The position numbers and the translations under genes are program-made. Of a DNA stretch of 64,000 nt, positions 45,385 through 53,616 are shown in pieces. The notes under the pieces were generated by a model, which did not search any database, was not told the origin of the DNA, and saw only the letters and a program-made list of their open reading frames with translations. Source of the DNA: an uncultured Opitutia bacterium (lineage in GTDB: Bacteria; Verrucomicrobiota; Verrucomicrobiia; Opitutales; Opitutaceae); assembly GCA_903834135.1 (NCBI GenBank), contig CAILHZ010000016.1:583001-647000 (forward strand), read 5' to 3'. How positions within the stretch are numbered: position 1 is the stretch's first letter; every line of letters begins with the position of its first letter.

Positions 45385-46352
45385 GGCACAAGGCTAATAT
45401 CGACTGGCTGGCCTGGATGTAATGAGCCTGCTGGAGCGTGGTCAAAGAGTGCTTCACACATAAACACAAGCTTTGAACGATTATCACGATTAAATAAAAT
45501 AGGAGGCGTATATTCTGGCTGTGGAGAGAAATAGCTCAGTGTTGCTGCAATAGGCTCTGACTTTTCGCCAAGCTTAACAGCTAACTTATCTCCTGGCTTC
45601 AGTCTTCCGAATGTTTCTTCAGTAACATAAAATCTAATTTTTAAATTTTCGGGTGGTAGCAGTGTTAGGACAGGCATTCCTGCAGCGACAAATTCTCCTG
45701 CTCTATAAAGTGTATCGTATACTAAAGCGGTAACAGGGGTTGTCTTAATTTTTTGATCTATAGCCCAATCGGCACGTCGTTTAGCAGCTTCAGCGGCAAG
45801 TACTGCAGCTTGGGCTGCTTGAATTAAATCATTTCTTGCTCCGAGGTGTGCTGTATCAAGCTCAGAAATAACTTGTTCAACGGTTTTGACATTAGCTTCG
45901 TAGGTAAGGCGTGCATGATCATAGTCGCTTTGAGATATAACCTTTTCCTTAAAGAGTTCTTCCTCGCGTGATAAATTTATACGGGAAAGTTCTGCATTTG
46001 CTTTGGCTTGACCAACACGCGCTTGAAGTCCTGCAAGCTCGGAAGGGCGCAATCCTTTTTTAGTATCTTCTAATTTAGCTTTTGCACTTGAGAGTTGTGC
46101 GTTTGCTTCACTTTGTGCTGCACGCTCATTTTCACTTTCTAAGGCGAATAAAAGATCCGATTTTTTTACTTGTTGGCCTTTAACAACTGCCAGCTGATCA
46201 AGTCGCCCTGCCAGAGGTGAAGCAATATAAACAAAATCTCCTTCCAGATATCCCTGCCATGTTGTTTCAGGTGCTTTACTACATCCCGAAATAATCAGAC
46301 ATGTGATAAATGCTGGGATTAGACGAATTGAAGGCAGTATAAATTTATTCAC
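45381..46352 (-). CDS. HlyD-family membrane fusion lipoprotein
   Basis: A 323-residue periplasmic adaptor. A hydrophobic leader ends in lipobox LIISGC; then come the biotinyl/lipoyl-like half (SPLAGRLDQLAVVKGQQVKKSDLLFAL), an alpha-helical hairpin (~95-185, ANAQLSSAKAKLEDTKKGL) and a beta-barrel (GEFVAAGMPVLTLLPPENLKIRFYV). It connects the ABC pump to an outer-membrane exit duct, which is not encoded here. I place the start at the GTG at 46352, which has GGGAG upstream and begins the signal directly; a TTG at 46406 is also in frame. Confidence 0.9.
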   Translation of the reverse strand: MNKFILPSIRLIPAFITCLIISGCSKAPETTWQGYLEGDFVYIASPLAGRLDQLAVVKGQQVKKSDLLFALESENERAAQSEANAQLSSAKAKLEDTKKGLRPSELAGLQARVGQAKANAELSRINLSREEELFKEKVISQSDYDHARLTYEANVKTVEQVISELDTAHLGARNDLIQAAQAAVLAAEAAKRRADWAIDQKIKTTPVTALVYDTLYRAGEFVAAGMPVLTLLPPENLKIRFYVTEETFGRLKPGDKLAVKLGEKSEPIAATLSYFSPQPEYTPPILFNRDNRSKLVFMCEALFDHAPAGSLHPGQPVDISLVP

Positions 46353-46438
46353 GAATAAAAAGACTCCCTTAACTATAGGCTCAAGTCTTTGATCTTCAAT
46401 ACTCAAACCTACGCATTCACGCAGATAAGTGTAGCGCT

Positions 46439-47722
46439 TTAAGGCTCTAACCCTGGTAAAGGCTCAATTTTCTCTATGATAAAAAGATAAGATAAAGCAC
46501 CTAAGATGCAGACGCCTCCACCAATTACAAGAGGTAGTACAAACGAGCCGCCTGTAATTCCTAGCATGTAGCCAGTAAAAGTTGTTGTCAGGGCACCTGC
46601 TAGCCCTGAGGCAAAATTTTGTATTCCTGCAATCGAAGCAACATGACCTTTTGTAGGAGCGACATCTGCAGGCAGACACCAAATATTGGCGCCAGTGAAT
46701 GCTAAACTAGCATACGAAATGCAAAATAGAACCATTGCAGCAGATTCAGATTTTACTAGAGCTGCTGCAGCAATACAGGATGAGACAAGTAGACCTCCTG
46801 CTAAACACGTCTTACGAGCTGCATTTAAACTCCAACCTCTGTTGTACAGGGAATCCGAGGCATAACCTCCGATCCAACCGCCTACGACTGCACACATGGC
46901 TGGTATTGCACCTACTGTTCCTACTTTTAGCATAGAAAAGCCTCTAGCTCTGACTAAGTAAGCAGGAAACCAGGTAATAAAAAAATATATTACAAAGTTA
47001 AGACAGAAGAAACCAATCATCATTCCCCATATAGTCCGATATTTAAAAAGACTTTTCCAGGGCAGGGGTTTAGCTGTGACTTCCGTAAAGCCTACTGCAG
47101 GTTCGGGATCTGTAGCATGTTCATTTACTTTAGGATCACGGTACCATTTCGCCCAAGCTAAAATCCAAATAAAACCTAAACCACCTGTTACTAAAAACGA
47201 AATGCGCCAACCAAATGCTGTAATGAGATAACCCACAATAGGCCAGGCTAGGGCTGCACCTACACGAGATCCGCTATCAAAAATAGAGCTCGCAAAAGCG
47301 CGCTCAGAACGTCGAAACCACACTGAAGTGACTTTGGTGTTACACGGATATGCAGCAGCTTCACCAGCACCCAACATAAGTCGGCATCCCACTAATGATG
47401 CCATACCTTGGCCAATCGCTGTAGCCATAGTAAAGAGCGACCACCAAGCAACAGATACAGCATAAACGATTTTTGGGCCAAGACGGTCAACCAGCCAACC
47501 GCTGGGAAGCTGCATTATTGCATAGGTCCAGAAGAACCCACTTAATATAAATCCCATCTGGGTAGAGCTTAACTTGAACTCATGCTGTATTGCTGGCACT
47601 GCTAGACTTAAATTAGTCCTATCCAGATAGTTAATAGCAGTTGCAGCAAAACAGAGTGTAACCATACCCCAACGTGCTTTAGGGGCTGAAGGTTGTTTTA
47701 AACATGGGTCCGGGGAAGCCAT
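46439..47722 (-). CDS. MFS transporter, anion:cation symporter type
   Basis: A 427-residue, twelve-segment major facilitator. It resembles the ACS family of hexuronate, glucarate and galactonate importers: WGMVTLCFAATAINYLDRTNLSLAVPAI, GWLVDRLGPKIVYAVSVAWWS, GAGEAAAYPCNTKVTSVWFRRSERA. A sugar acid is the likely substrate, which fits the gluconokinase elsewhere in the window, but this is inference. It is upstream of the HlyD operon by more than 80 nt and divergent from the CBS gene. Confidence 0.9.
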   Translation of the reverse strand: MASPDPCLKQPSAPKARWGMVTLCFAATAINYLDRTNLSLAVPAIQHEFKLSSTQMGFILSGFFWTYAIMQLPSGWLVDRLGPKIVYAVSVAWWSLFTMATAIGQGMASLVGCRLMLGAGEAAAYPCNTKVTSVWFRRSERAFASSIFDSGSRVGAALAWPIVGYLITAFGWRISFLVTGGLGFIWILAWAKWYRDPKVNEHATDPEPAVGFTEVTAKPLPWKSLFKYRTIWGMMIGFFCLNFVIYFFITWFPAYLVRARGFSMLKVGTVGAIPAMCAVVGGWIGGYASDSLYNRGWSLNAARKTCLAGGLLVSSCIAAAALVKSESAAMVLFCISYASLAFTGANIWCLPADVAPTKGHVASIAGIQNFASGLAGALTTTFTGYMLGITGGSFVLPLVIGGGVCILGALSYLFIIEKIEPLPGLEP

Positions 47723-47920
47723 AAGAATTGGGGTTGTTTCTTAGCACTCAAACGAACACTTAAGATAAGACAAAGACAATCAGGCAGGAGTGCTCATTTT
47801 CTGAATCGGTATGAAAGAAGATAATACCTAGTACGTCGTACACAGAATCTGTTGCTTCAGTATTAAAGCTGAAGATACTTAACACCGGTTCGAAATAATA
47901 TCGCAACGAGGAAAAGAAAT
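47723..47920. promoter_or_regulatory. Divergent MFS/CBS promoter region with inverted repeats
   Basis: The 198-nt gap between divergent starts holds AGCACTC (47743-47749) inverted against GAGTGCT (47788-47794), a perfect palindrome GTACGTCGTAC (47831-47841), and a hairpin CTTCAG/CTGAAG (47855-47874). Any of these could be operators; no clean -10/-35 pair is seen. GAGGAAAAG before 47921 is a reasonable ribosome binding site for the CBS gene. Confidence 0.35.
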
Positions 47921-48367
47921 ATGAAAACAACCCCTGTTTCATTTCTGTTAGATCGCAAAGGCTCTAAAGTATTTTCAGTCGGACCGTCTGCCACAATTGC
48001 AGAAGCGGTAGCCGAGATGAACACATACCGTATTGGTTCTGTCTTGGTAATGGATAATGATACTCTTTATGGAATATTTACAGAGCGTGATGTGCTCACG
48101 CGAGTCGTAGGTCGCTCCATTGACGTCCAAACAGCCAAGGTATCTACAGTCATGACAGTTAATCCTCAAACGATCAGACCTTCCGCTACCGTAGATGATG
48201 TGATGCAAATTTATTCAGATAAACACTGCAGACATCTTCCCGTGATAGAGAATGGGCACTTGCTGGGAATGCTTTCGATTGGAGATGTTAACCGTTGGAT
48301 CGTGGATTATCACGAAGCAGAGTGCATACAGCTAAAAACGTATATTACTGGTATGGTTTCGCATTAA
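47921..48367 (+). CDS. Stand-alone CBS-pair protein
   Basis: A 148-residue cytoplasmic protein consisting of two CBS motifs forming one Bateman module. The first ends IGSVLVMDNDTLYGIFTERDVLTRVVG, quoted here as GSVLVMDNDTLYGIFTERD; the second is HLPVIENGHLLGMLSIGDVNRWIV. Such modules bind adenosine nucleotides and regulate partners; partner unknown. It is one of few genes here with a good AGGA ribosome binding site. Confidence 0.92.
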   Translation: MKTTPVSFLLDRKGSKVFSVGPSATIAEAVAEMNTYRIGSVLVMDNDTLYGIFTERDVLTRVVGRSIDVQTAKVSTVMTVNPQTIRPSATVDDVMQIYSDKHCRHLPVIENGHLLGMLSIGDVNRWIVDYHEAECIQLKTYITGMVSH

Positions 48368-48447
48368 GTTATATCAAAACCGATACTTTTTGCTAAATCT
48401 GATGCTAGGCTCGCTTTACACTCAGAGTAGGGATTAGTGTTAAGCAA

Positions 48448-49107
48448 ATGCCCCAAAATCCCAATGCTCAGGTTGATTCTGCAACGTTAGATTTAATTGA
48501 ACACAATGCAACGGGTTCAGTTCCGGCCACCCCTTCGTTTCAAGATTCAATACTGCGATTAATAAGTTCGCACCAAATTTATGCCAACGCCGATTTTAAA
48601 GGCGGATACGTTACGGCAAGATCACTTGCGGGTAAGGTTTGTTTTATTGCTAAAAATTTAAAAGACGTAGCGGAACATAAAATTACACCAGATTTGCTTG
48701 AATCAAATAATAGTATCTTCGATCGCTATCTAATCTCGTTAAATGAAAGGCAAAAAAATACAGCTGAACCTAAAAGGGCATTAGTCGCAGGCAAAGTAGC
48801 CCATCACAGGGCTAAGTGGGTTGGGGACAAAAAAATTGTAGATCACGATCCAATTCACAGTTTATTTTTGGTACCGGGGTGCGGAAAGCATGTTGGGCTT
48901 CCTGGTAACTATCTTTACGGAATGCTATTTCAAGTTACAGACCAGCAAGATAGCCCTTGGAATTTGCATCTGCATGACACCGACGATGGTTTAGCGACTT
49001 GTACTTTCGCTACCTTAAAGCTTGCGCTAGATAAATTAGATGAACTAGTGGCATCAGCACCTTTTACGTTATCGGAACTTACAGCTCTTGATTTTAAGAA
49101 TAATTAA
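48448..49107 (+). CDS. Hypothetical protein
   Basis: A 219-residue soluble protein that I do not recognise. It has no signal peptide or membrane segment. Visible features are a central basic stretch AGKVAHHRAKWVGDKK, followed by HDPIHSLFLVPGCGKHVG and LPGNYLYGMLFQVTD, and a C-terminal HLHDTDDGLATCTFATLKLAL. The His/Asp-rich middle could bind metal, but that is only a guess. It follows the CBS gene by 80 nt on the same strand. Length and codon structure support a real gene. Confidence 0.7.
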   Translation: MPQNPNAQVDSATLDLIEHNATGSVPATPSFQDSILRLISSHQIYANADFKGGYVTARSLAGKVCFIAKNLKDVAEHKITPDLLESNNSIFDRYLISLNERQKNTAEPKRALVAGKVAHHRAKWVGDKKIVDHDPIHSLFLVPGCGKHVGLPGNYLYGMLFQVTDQQDSPWNLHLHDTDDGLATCTFATLKLALDKLDELVASAPFTLSELTALDFKNN

Positions 49108-49253
49108 ATCAACTTTAGATATTAAGAAGAGGTTGGGGTTTTTTAATCTGACGGTCCGAGTCGATAGTTTTACAGTAAGGTATTTCGTATCTTGAAGTTT
49201 TGGGTAAATTAATAGATTTTAAGTAAGTCGTTTACCCCTAACCCATTTGATTT

Positions 49254-52250
49254 GTGAGACTATCTTTACTTGCTAGCGTCTACATTGCATTTGTTGCGCA
49301 GTGTTTTGCAACTGAACCCGTTCTTAAAGTATTATTCTTAGGAGATACGGGGCACCACACTCCGGCAGACCGAATGAGGGATATAGCTCCCGTGATGCAA
49401 AGTCATGGAATACAACTAGTATACACCGAAGATGTTGAATCATTAAGGCTGGATAACTTGAAGCGTTATGATGCGCTATTAATTTACGCAAACATAGCAA
49501 AAATTAGTCCTGAACAAGATAATGCCTTAACGAGCTATGTACGTGAGGGTGGTGGACTGTTTGCTCTGCACTGTGCTAGCTATTGTTTTCAGAATTCACC
49601 TACATATATCAGTATGGTGGGCGCTCAGTTTAAGAGCCATAAAACAGGAATAGTAAAAACTACAATTATTGCTGCAGATAATCCCGTGATGCAGGGATTT
49701 AAGGGATTTGAAAGTTGGGATGAAACGTATGTTCACACTAAGCATAATTCAGAAAATAGAACCTTACTTGAGATAAGAGGTGATGAACCTTGGACATGGA
49801 TTAGAACAGAAGGTAAAGGTCGCGTATTTTATACAGCATGGGGCCATGATAGCAGAACTTGGACTAACCCTGGATTTCAGGACCTTGTAGAACGGGGTAT
49901 TCGTTTTTGCGCCGGAGAAAAGTTACCCGATGCCTTACGTCAGCGTCCTGCAGTTAGCTCACTTGTTCTTAAAGATCAGGCAGGTATTCCTTATTATATC
50001 CCCGGTAAGAAATCGATGGGAGATGGTGTATGGCCGCAAATGCAATTACCGCTTTCGCCGCAAGAATCAATGCAGCACCTTGTAGTGCCTGCAGGATTTG
50101 AAGTTCAACTAGTAGCGAATGATCCTGATATTAAAAAACCGATAGCGATGGCTTGGGATGAGCGTGGACGCTTATGGATCGCTGAAACCTTAGATTATCC
50201 CAATAAGCTATTAGCCCCGGGAGAAAAAGGAAGAGACCGTATTGTGATTTGTGAATCTACAAAAGGGGATTGGCATATGGATAAATTCACCGTCTTCGCA
50301 GATGGATTGAATATACCTACTGGGTTCACTTTTTCTCATGGAGGAATTATTGTCAATCAGATGCCTAACACGCTCTTTTTAAAAGATACAACCGGAGGTG
50401 ATCACGCTGATTTAAAAGAAATTCTTTTTAGTGGTTGGGGTAGAAAAGATACTCATGCAGGTCCTAGTAATTTACACTACGGTTTAGATAACCAAATCTG
50501 GTCCATGGTAGGTTATTCGGGATATTCGGGAACTGTGGGTGGTGTATATCATGAATTTGCTCAGGGATTTAGTCGTTTCACGCCAGATGGTTCACAATTA
50601 GAATATATACGTGCGACTAACAATAATACATGGGGTTTAGGTTTTCGTGAGGATGGTACCATATTTGGTTCAACTGCTAATAATAATCCTAGTGTGTATA
50701 TGCCTATTGCTAACCGCTTCTATTTAGCTGCTGGGCTTGAGCCCAAAACGTTAGGTGGTATTGCAGATACTTCACGTTATTTACCGATGACTAGTAAGGT
50801 ACGTCAGGTTGATGTACACTGGGGTTACACAGCAGCTGCTGGACATGCTTTCTATACAGCACGCGCTTACCCAAAAGAGTACTGGAACAAAGTAGCTTTT
50901 GTAGCAGAACCCACAGGTCACTTAGTAGGACAATTTAATGTTACTTCTGATGGAGCTGATTTTCATTCCACAAATCCAACAAATTTAATCTCCAGCGATG
51001 ATGAATGGTTTGCACCTATTATGGCTGAAGTCGGTCCGGATGGCTCAGTATGGATAATTGATTGGTACAATTATATCGTACAACATAATCCACTGCCTAA
51101 GGGGTTTGAAATGGGCCAGGGCAATGCTTATGAAAATCCACTACGCGATAAACGCTACGGCCGTATCTATCGTATTGTATGGAAAGGCGATAAGGGTGCG
51201 CTGCCTACTCAAGCAATGACATTGGCTGGAGCTACGCCTGAGCTTTTAGTCAAAACTTTAACAAACAATAATCTATTGTGGAGAACGCATGCTCAGCGAC
51301 TTTTAGTAGAGCGCGGTCGTAAGGATGTTGTACCTCTCTTAATCGCTTTAGTCCAAGATCCTAAACAAGATGAGATTGGACTTAATGTTGGAGTTATTCA
51401 TGCATTATGGACACTGCATGGACTACATGTACTAGATTCAGATGCTGCTGCATTACAAGCAGCGACATCTGCCTTACGTCATGCCAGTGCAGCTGTAAGA
51501 CGTAATGCAATTATGGTGCTTCCTCGTTCTGCTGCAGGAGTGCGTGCACTATTAAGTGCTAAATTACTTCAGGATAATGATCCACAAGTTCGTTTAGCTA
51601 CGTTACTTGCTCTCGCAGAAAGCCCTTCTGTTCCTTTAGCAGGCATACAATTACATAACTATCTCGTGAGTTCTAAAGCACTTGATCATTGGATGCTTGA
51701 TGCGGTTAAAATGGCAGCCACTGCTCAATCGGCTGGTTTCATAGCGAGTGCGAGCGATGTCGAGATTACTGCAGCGAAAGTTCAATCTGAAGGAAAACCT
51801 CCTGTAATTGAGGTACTAGCGCACGTGGTCGTCTCGAAGCCAGTCTCTGCAGTAGCAGGAGTTGGTTCCAATCGATTAGTTCTGCGCTTAGGTGTTATCC
51901 CTGACGTTATGAAATATGACCGAACTGAGATTACAGTTAAAGCAGGAACTAAAGTTGATCTTGTTTTCACCAATAATGATCACATGCAGCATAATATTTT
52001 AATCTTAAAACCAGATTCGACAGAAAAAGTGGGTGCACTAATAGATGCGATGCTCACCGACCCACAGGGATTAGCTAAGAGTTACCGTCCTAGAACAACG
52101 GACATGCTTTTCTCGCTACCATTAATTGACCCAGGTGATGCCAGTGATCTAATTTTCACTGCGCCAAAACAAGCAGGCCGTTATCCTATAGTATGTTCCT
52201 TCCCTGGACATTGGCGCATGATGCAGGCAACCCTAGTTGTTACTCCTTAA
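49254..52250 (+). CDS. Secreted ThuA / PVC-type propeller / cupredoxin protein
   Basis: A 998-residue exported protein with a signal peptide (RLSLLASVYIAFVAQCFA). Residues ~25-225 are a ThuA domain (LFLGDTGHHTPADRM, GGGLFALHCASYCF, GRVFYTAWGHDSRTW), a glutamine-amidotransferase-like fold. Residues ~280-640 are a PVC-type six-bladed propeller (VPAGFEVQLVANDPDI, MAWDERGRLWIAETLDYPN, GSVWIIDWYNYIVQHNP). HEAT-like repeats follow (~650-830). The last ~130 residues are a cupredoxin with likely copper ligands His913, Cys981, His986 and Met989/990 (QHNILIL, VCSFPGHWRMM). No CxxCH heme site is present. The start is GTG. It probably acts in exported sugar oxidation with the Gfo/Idh gene 11 nt downstream. 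Confidence 0.9.
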   Translation: MRLSLLASVYIAFVAQCFATEPVLKVLFLGDTGHHTPADRMRDIAPVMQSHGIQLVYTEDVESLRLDNLKRYDALLIYANIAKISPEQDNALTSYVREGGGLFALHCASYCFQNSPTYISMVGAQFKSHKTGIVKTTIIAADNPVMQGFKGFESWDETYVHTKHNSENRTLLEIRGDEPWTWIRTEGKGRVFYTAWGHDSRTWTNPGFQDLVERGIRFCAGEKLPDALRQRPAVSSLVLKDQAGIPYYIPGKKSMGDGVWPQMQLPLSPQESMQHLVVPAGFEVQLVANDPDIKKPIAMAWDERGRLWIAETLDYPNKLLAPGEKGRDRIVICESTKGDWHMDKFTVFADGLNIPTGFTFSHGGIIVNQMPNTLFLKDTTGGDHADLKEILFSGWGRKDTHAGPSNLHYGLDNQIWSMVGYSGYSGTVGGVYHEFAQGFSRFTPDGSQLEYIRATNNNTWGLGFREDGTIFGSTANNNPSVYMPIANRFYLAAGLEPKTLGGIADTSRYLPMTSKVRQVDVHWGYTAAAGHAFYTARAYPKEYWNKVAFVAEPTGHLVGQFNVTSDGADFHSTNPTNLISSDDEWFAPIMAEVGPDGSVWIIDWYNYIVQHNPLPKGFEMGQGNAYENPLRDKRYGRIYRIVWKGDKGALPTQAMTLAGATPELLVKTLTNNNLLWRTHAQRLLVERGRKDVVPLLIALVQDPKQDEIGLNVGVIHALWTLHGLHVLDSDAAALQAATSALRHASAAVRRNAIMVLPRSAAGVRALLSAKLLQDNDPQVRLATLLALAESPSVPLAGIQLHNYLVSSKALDHWMLDAVKMAATAQSAGFIASASDVEITAAKVQSEGKPPVIEVLAHVVVSKPVSAVAGVGSNRLVLRLGVIPDVMKYDRTEITVKAGTKVDLVFTNNDHMQHNILILKPDSTEKVGALIDAMLTDPQGLAKSYRPRTTDMLFSLPLIDPGDASDLIFTAPKQAGRYPIVCSFPGHWRMMQATLVVTP

Positions 52251-52261
52251 AACGAAATCTC

Positions 52262-53398
52262 ATGGCAAAGAAAATAAATATAGCGATTATTGGATTAGGT
52301 TTTGGCGCAGAATTTATTCCAATCTATCAGAGACATCCCAATGTAAATCTTGTGGCTGTGTGTCAGAGGGATGAAAAGAAACTAAAGAGCTTACAAAAAG
52401 CATTTGGTATTCCTAAGGGATATACCAGTTACGAAGAATTACTGAAAGATCCTGAGATTGATGCAGTTCATATCAATACACCTATTCCGGATCATGCTTC
52501 TCAGAGTATTAAGGCACTCAAAGCTGGTAAGCATGTGGCGTGTACGGTGCCTATGGCTACTTCGATTAAGGATTGCGAAAAAATAGTAATGTTAACGCAG
52601 AAGACTGGCCTTAAGTACATGATGATGGAGACGGTGGTGTATGCCCGTGAATATCTTTATGTGAAAGAGCTCTATGATAAAGGTGAGCTCGGTAAAGTTC
52701 AGTTTATGCAAGCAAGCCATCAGCAAGATATGGATGGATGGCCCAACTATTGGCCAGGGCTGCCTCCAATGTGGTATGCAACGCACTGCGTGGGTCCTAT
52801 GCTTGCATTGACTGATGCAGTAGCAGAATACGTATCTTGTTTTGGATCAGGCACGATTCGGGAAAATCTGAGGAAAAAATATGGATCTTCTTTTGCTGTA
52901 GAGACAGCACATATTAAATTAAAAGACTCTCCTATCACTGCACGTATCATTCGCTCACTTTTTGATACAGCTAGGCAATACCGTGAAAGTATCGATGTGT
53001 ATGGTTCAAAGAAATCTTTTGAGTGGTCTTTAATTGAAAACGAGCCTCACGTATTGCATACCGCAAAAAAACCTGAGCATAAAATACCCCAAAAAGTTAA
53101 GGTTCCTGATTTTGCCCACCGCCTACCTAAAGCGATCAGACCCTTCACAACTAAGGGTGTCTATGATCTAGGTAAGAAAACACATTTAAGTTTTGTACAA
53201 GGAGCTGGTCATGGAGGATCGCATCCTCATCTAGCGCATGAATTTATTTCTGCTTTAATCGAAGATCGGGATCCATATCCAAATGCTGTAAAGTCTGCGA
53301 ATTGGACCTGCGTAGGTCTTTGTGCTCATCAATCTGCTTTAGCGGGTGGTAAGCGAATTAACTTACCCAAGTTCACCTTAGTAGGTGCTTTAAAGTGA
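52262..53398 (+). CDS. Gfo/Idh/MocA oxidoreductase, cytoplasmic
   Basis: A 378-residue dehydrogenase without signal. The Rossmann motif is INIAIIGLGFGAEFIP, followed by VHINTPIPDHASQSIKAL. The usual EKP catalytic lysine motif is replaced: the equivalent position reads HVACTVPMATS, so Glu-Lys is missing. The later region has THCVGPMLALTDAV. A longer frame starts at 52193 inside the preceding gene, but MAKKINIA at 52262 is the natural start, 11 nt after the ThuA gene. The pairing recalls thuA-thuB of trehalose oxidation. Confidence 0.9.
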   Translation: MAKKINIAIIGLGFGAEFIPIYQRHPNVNLVAVCQRDEKKLKSLQKAFGIPKGYTSYEELLKDPEIDAVHINTPIPDHASQSIKALKAGKHVACTVPMATSIKDCEKIVMLTQKTGLKYMMMETVVYAREYLYVKELYDKGELGKVQFMQASHQQDMDGWPNYWPGLPPMWYATHCVGPMLALTDAVAEYVSCFGSGTIRENLRKKYGSSFAVETAHIKLKDSPITARIIRSLFDTARQYRESIDVYGSKKSFEWSLIENEPHVLHTAKKPEHKIPQKVKVPDFAHRLPKAIRPFTTKGVYDLGKKTHLSFVQGAGHGGSHPHLAHEFISALIEDRDPYPNAVKSANWTCVGLCAHQSALAGGKRINLPKFTLVGALK

Positions 53399-53402
53399 TC
53401 CT

Positions 53403-53477
53403 TGGTGCCCCCACGGAGAATCGAACTCCGATTATCGAGATGAAAACCCGGTGTCCTAACCGTTAGACGATGAGGGC
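53403..53477 (-). tRNA. tRNA-Glu(UUC)
   Basis: A 75-nt cloverleaf on the minus strand. The acceptor stem is GCCCTCA/TGGGGGC, the D-arm GTCT...GGAC, the anticodon loop TTTTCAT with anticodon TTC, and the T-arm CGGAG TTCGATT CTCCG; CCA is encoded. The outermost anticodon-stem pair (27-43) is C-A rather than a Watson-Crick pair. It lies five bases from the end of the convergent Gfo/Idh gene. Confidence 0.95.
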
Positions 53478-53616
53478 CAAAGATTAAGGGACGGTAGACA
53501 CCCTATCGTTCAACGCAAGGCATTTGCGCTTCTTATTACTATGCAACAAGTTAAGATATCGTCAAATCTCTTAAAATTAGGTAGATTTAGCCACTAAAAG
53601 AGGTTTTAAAGCAATT

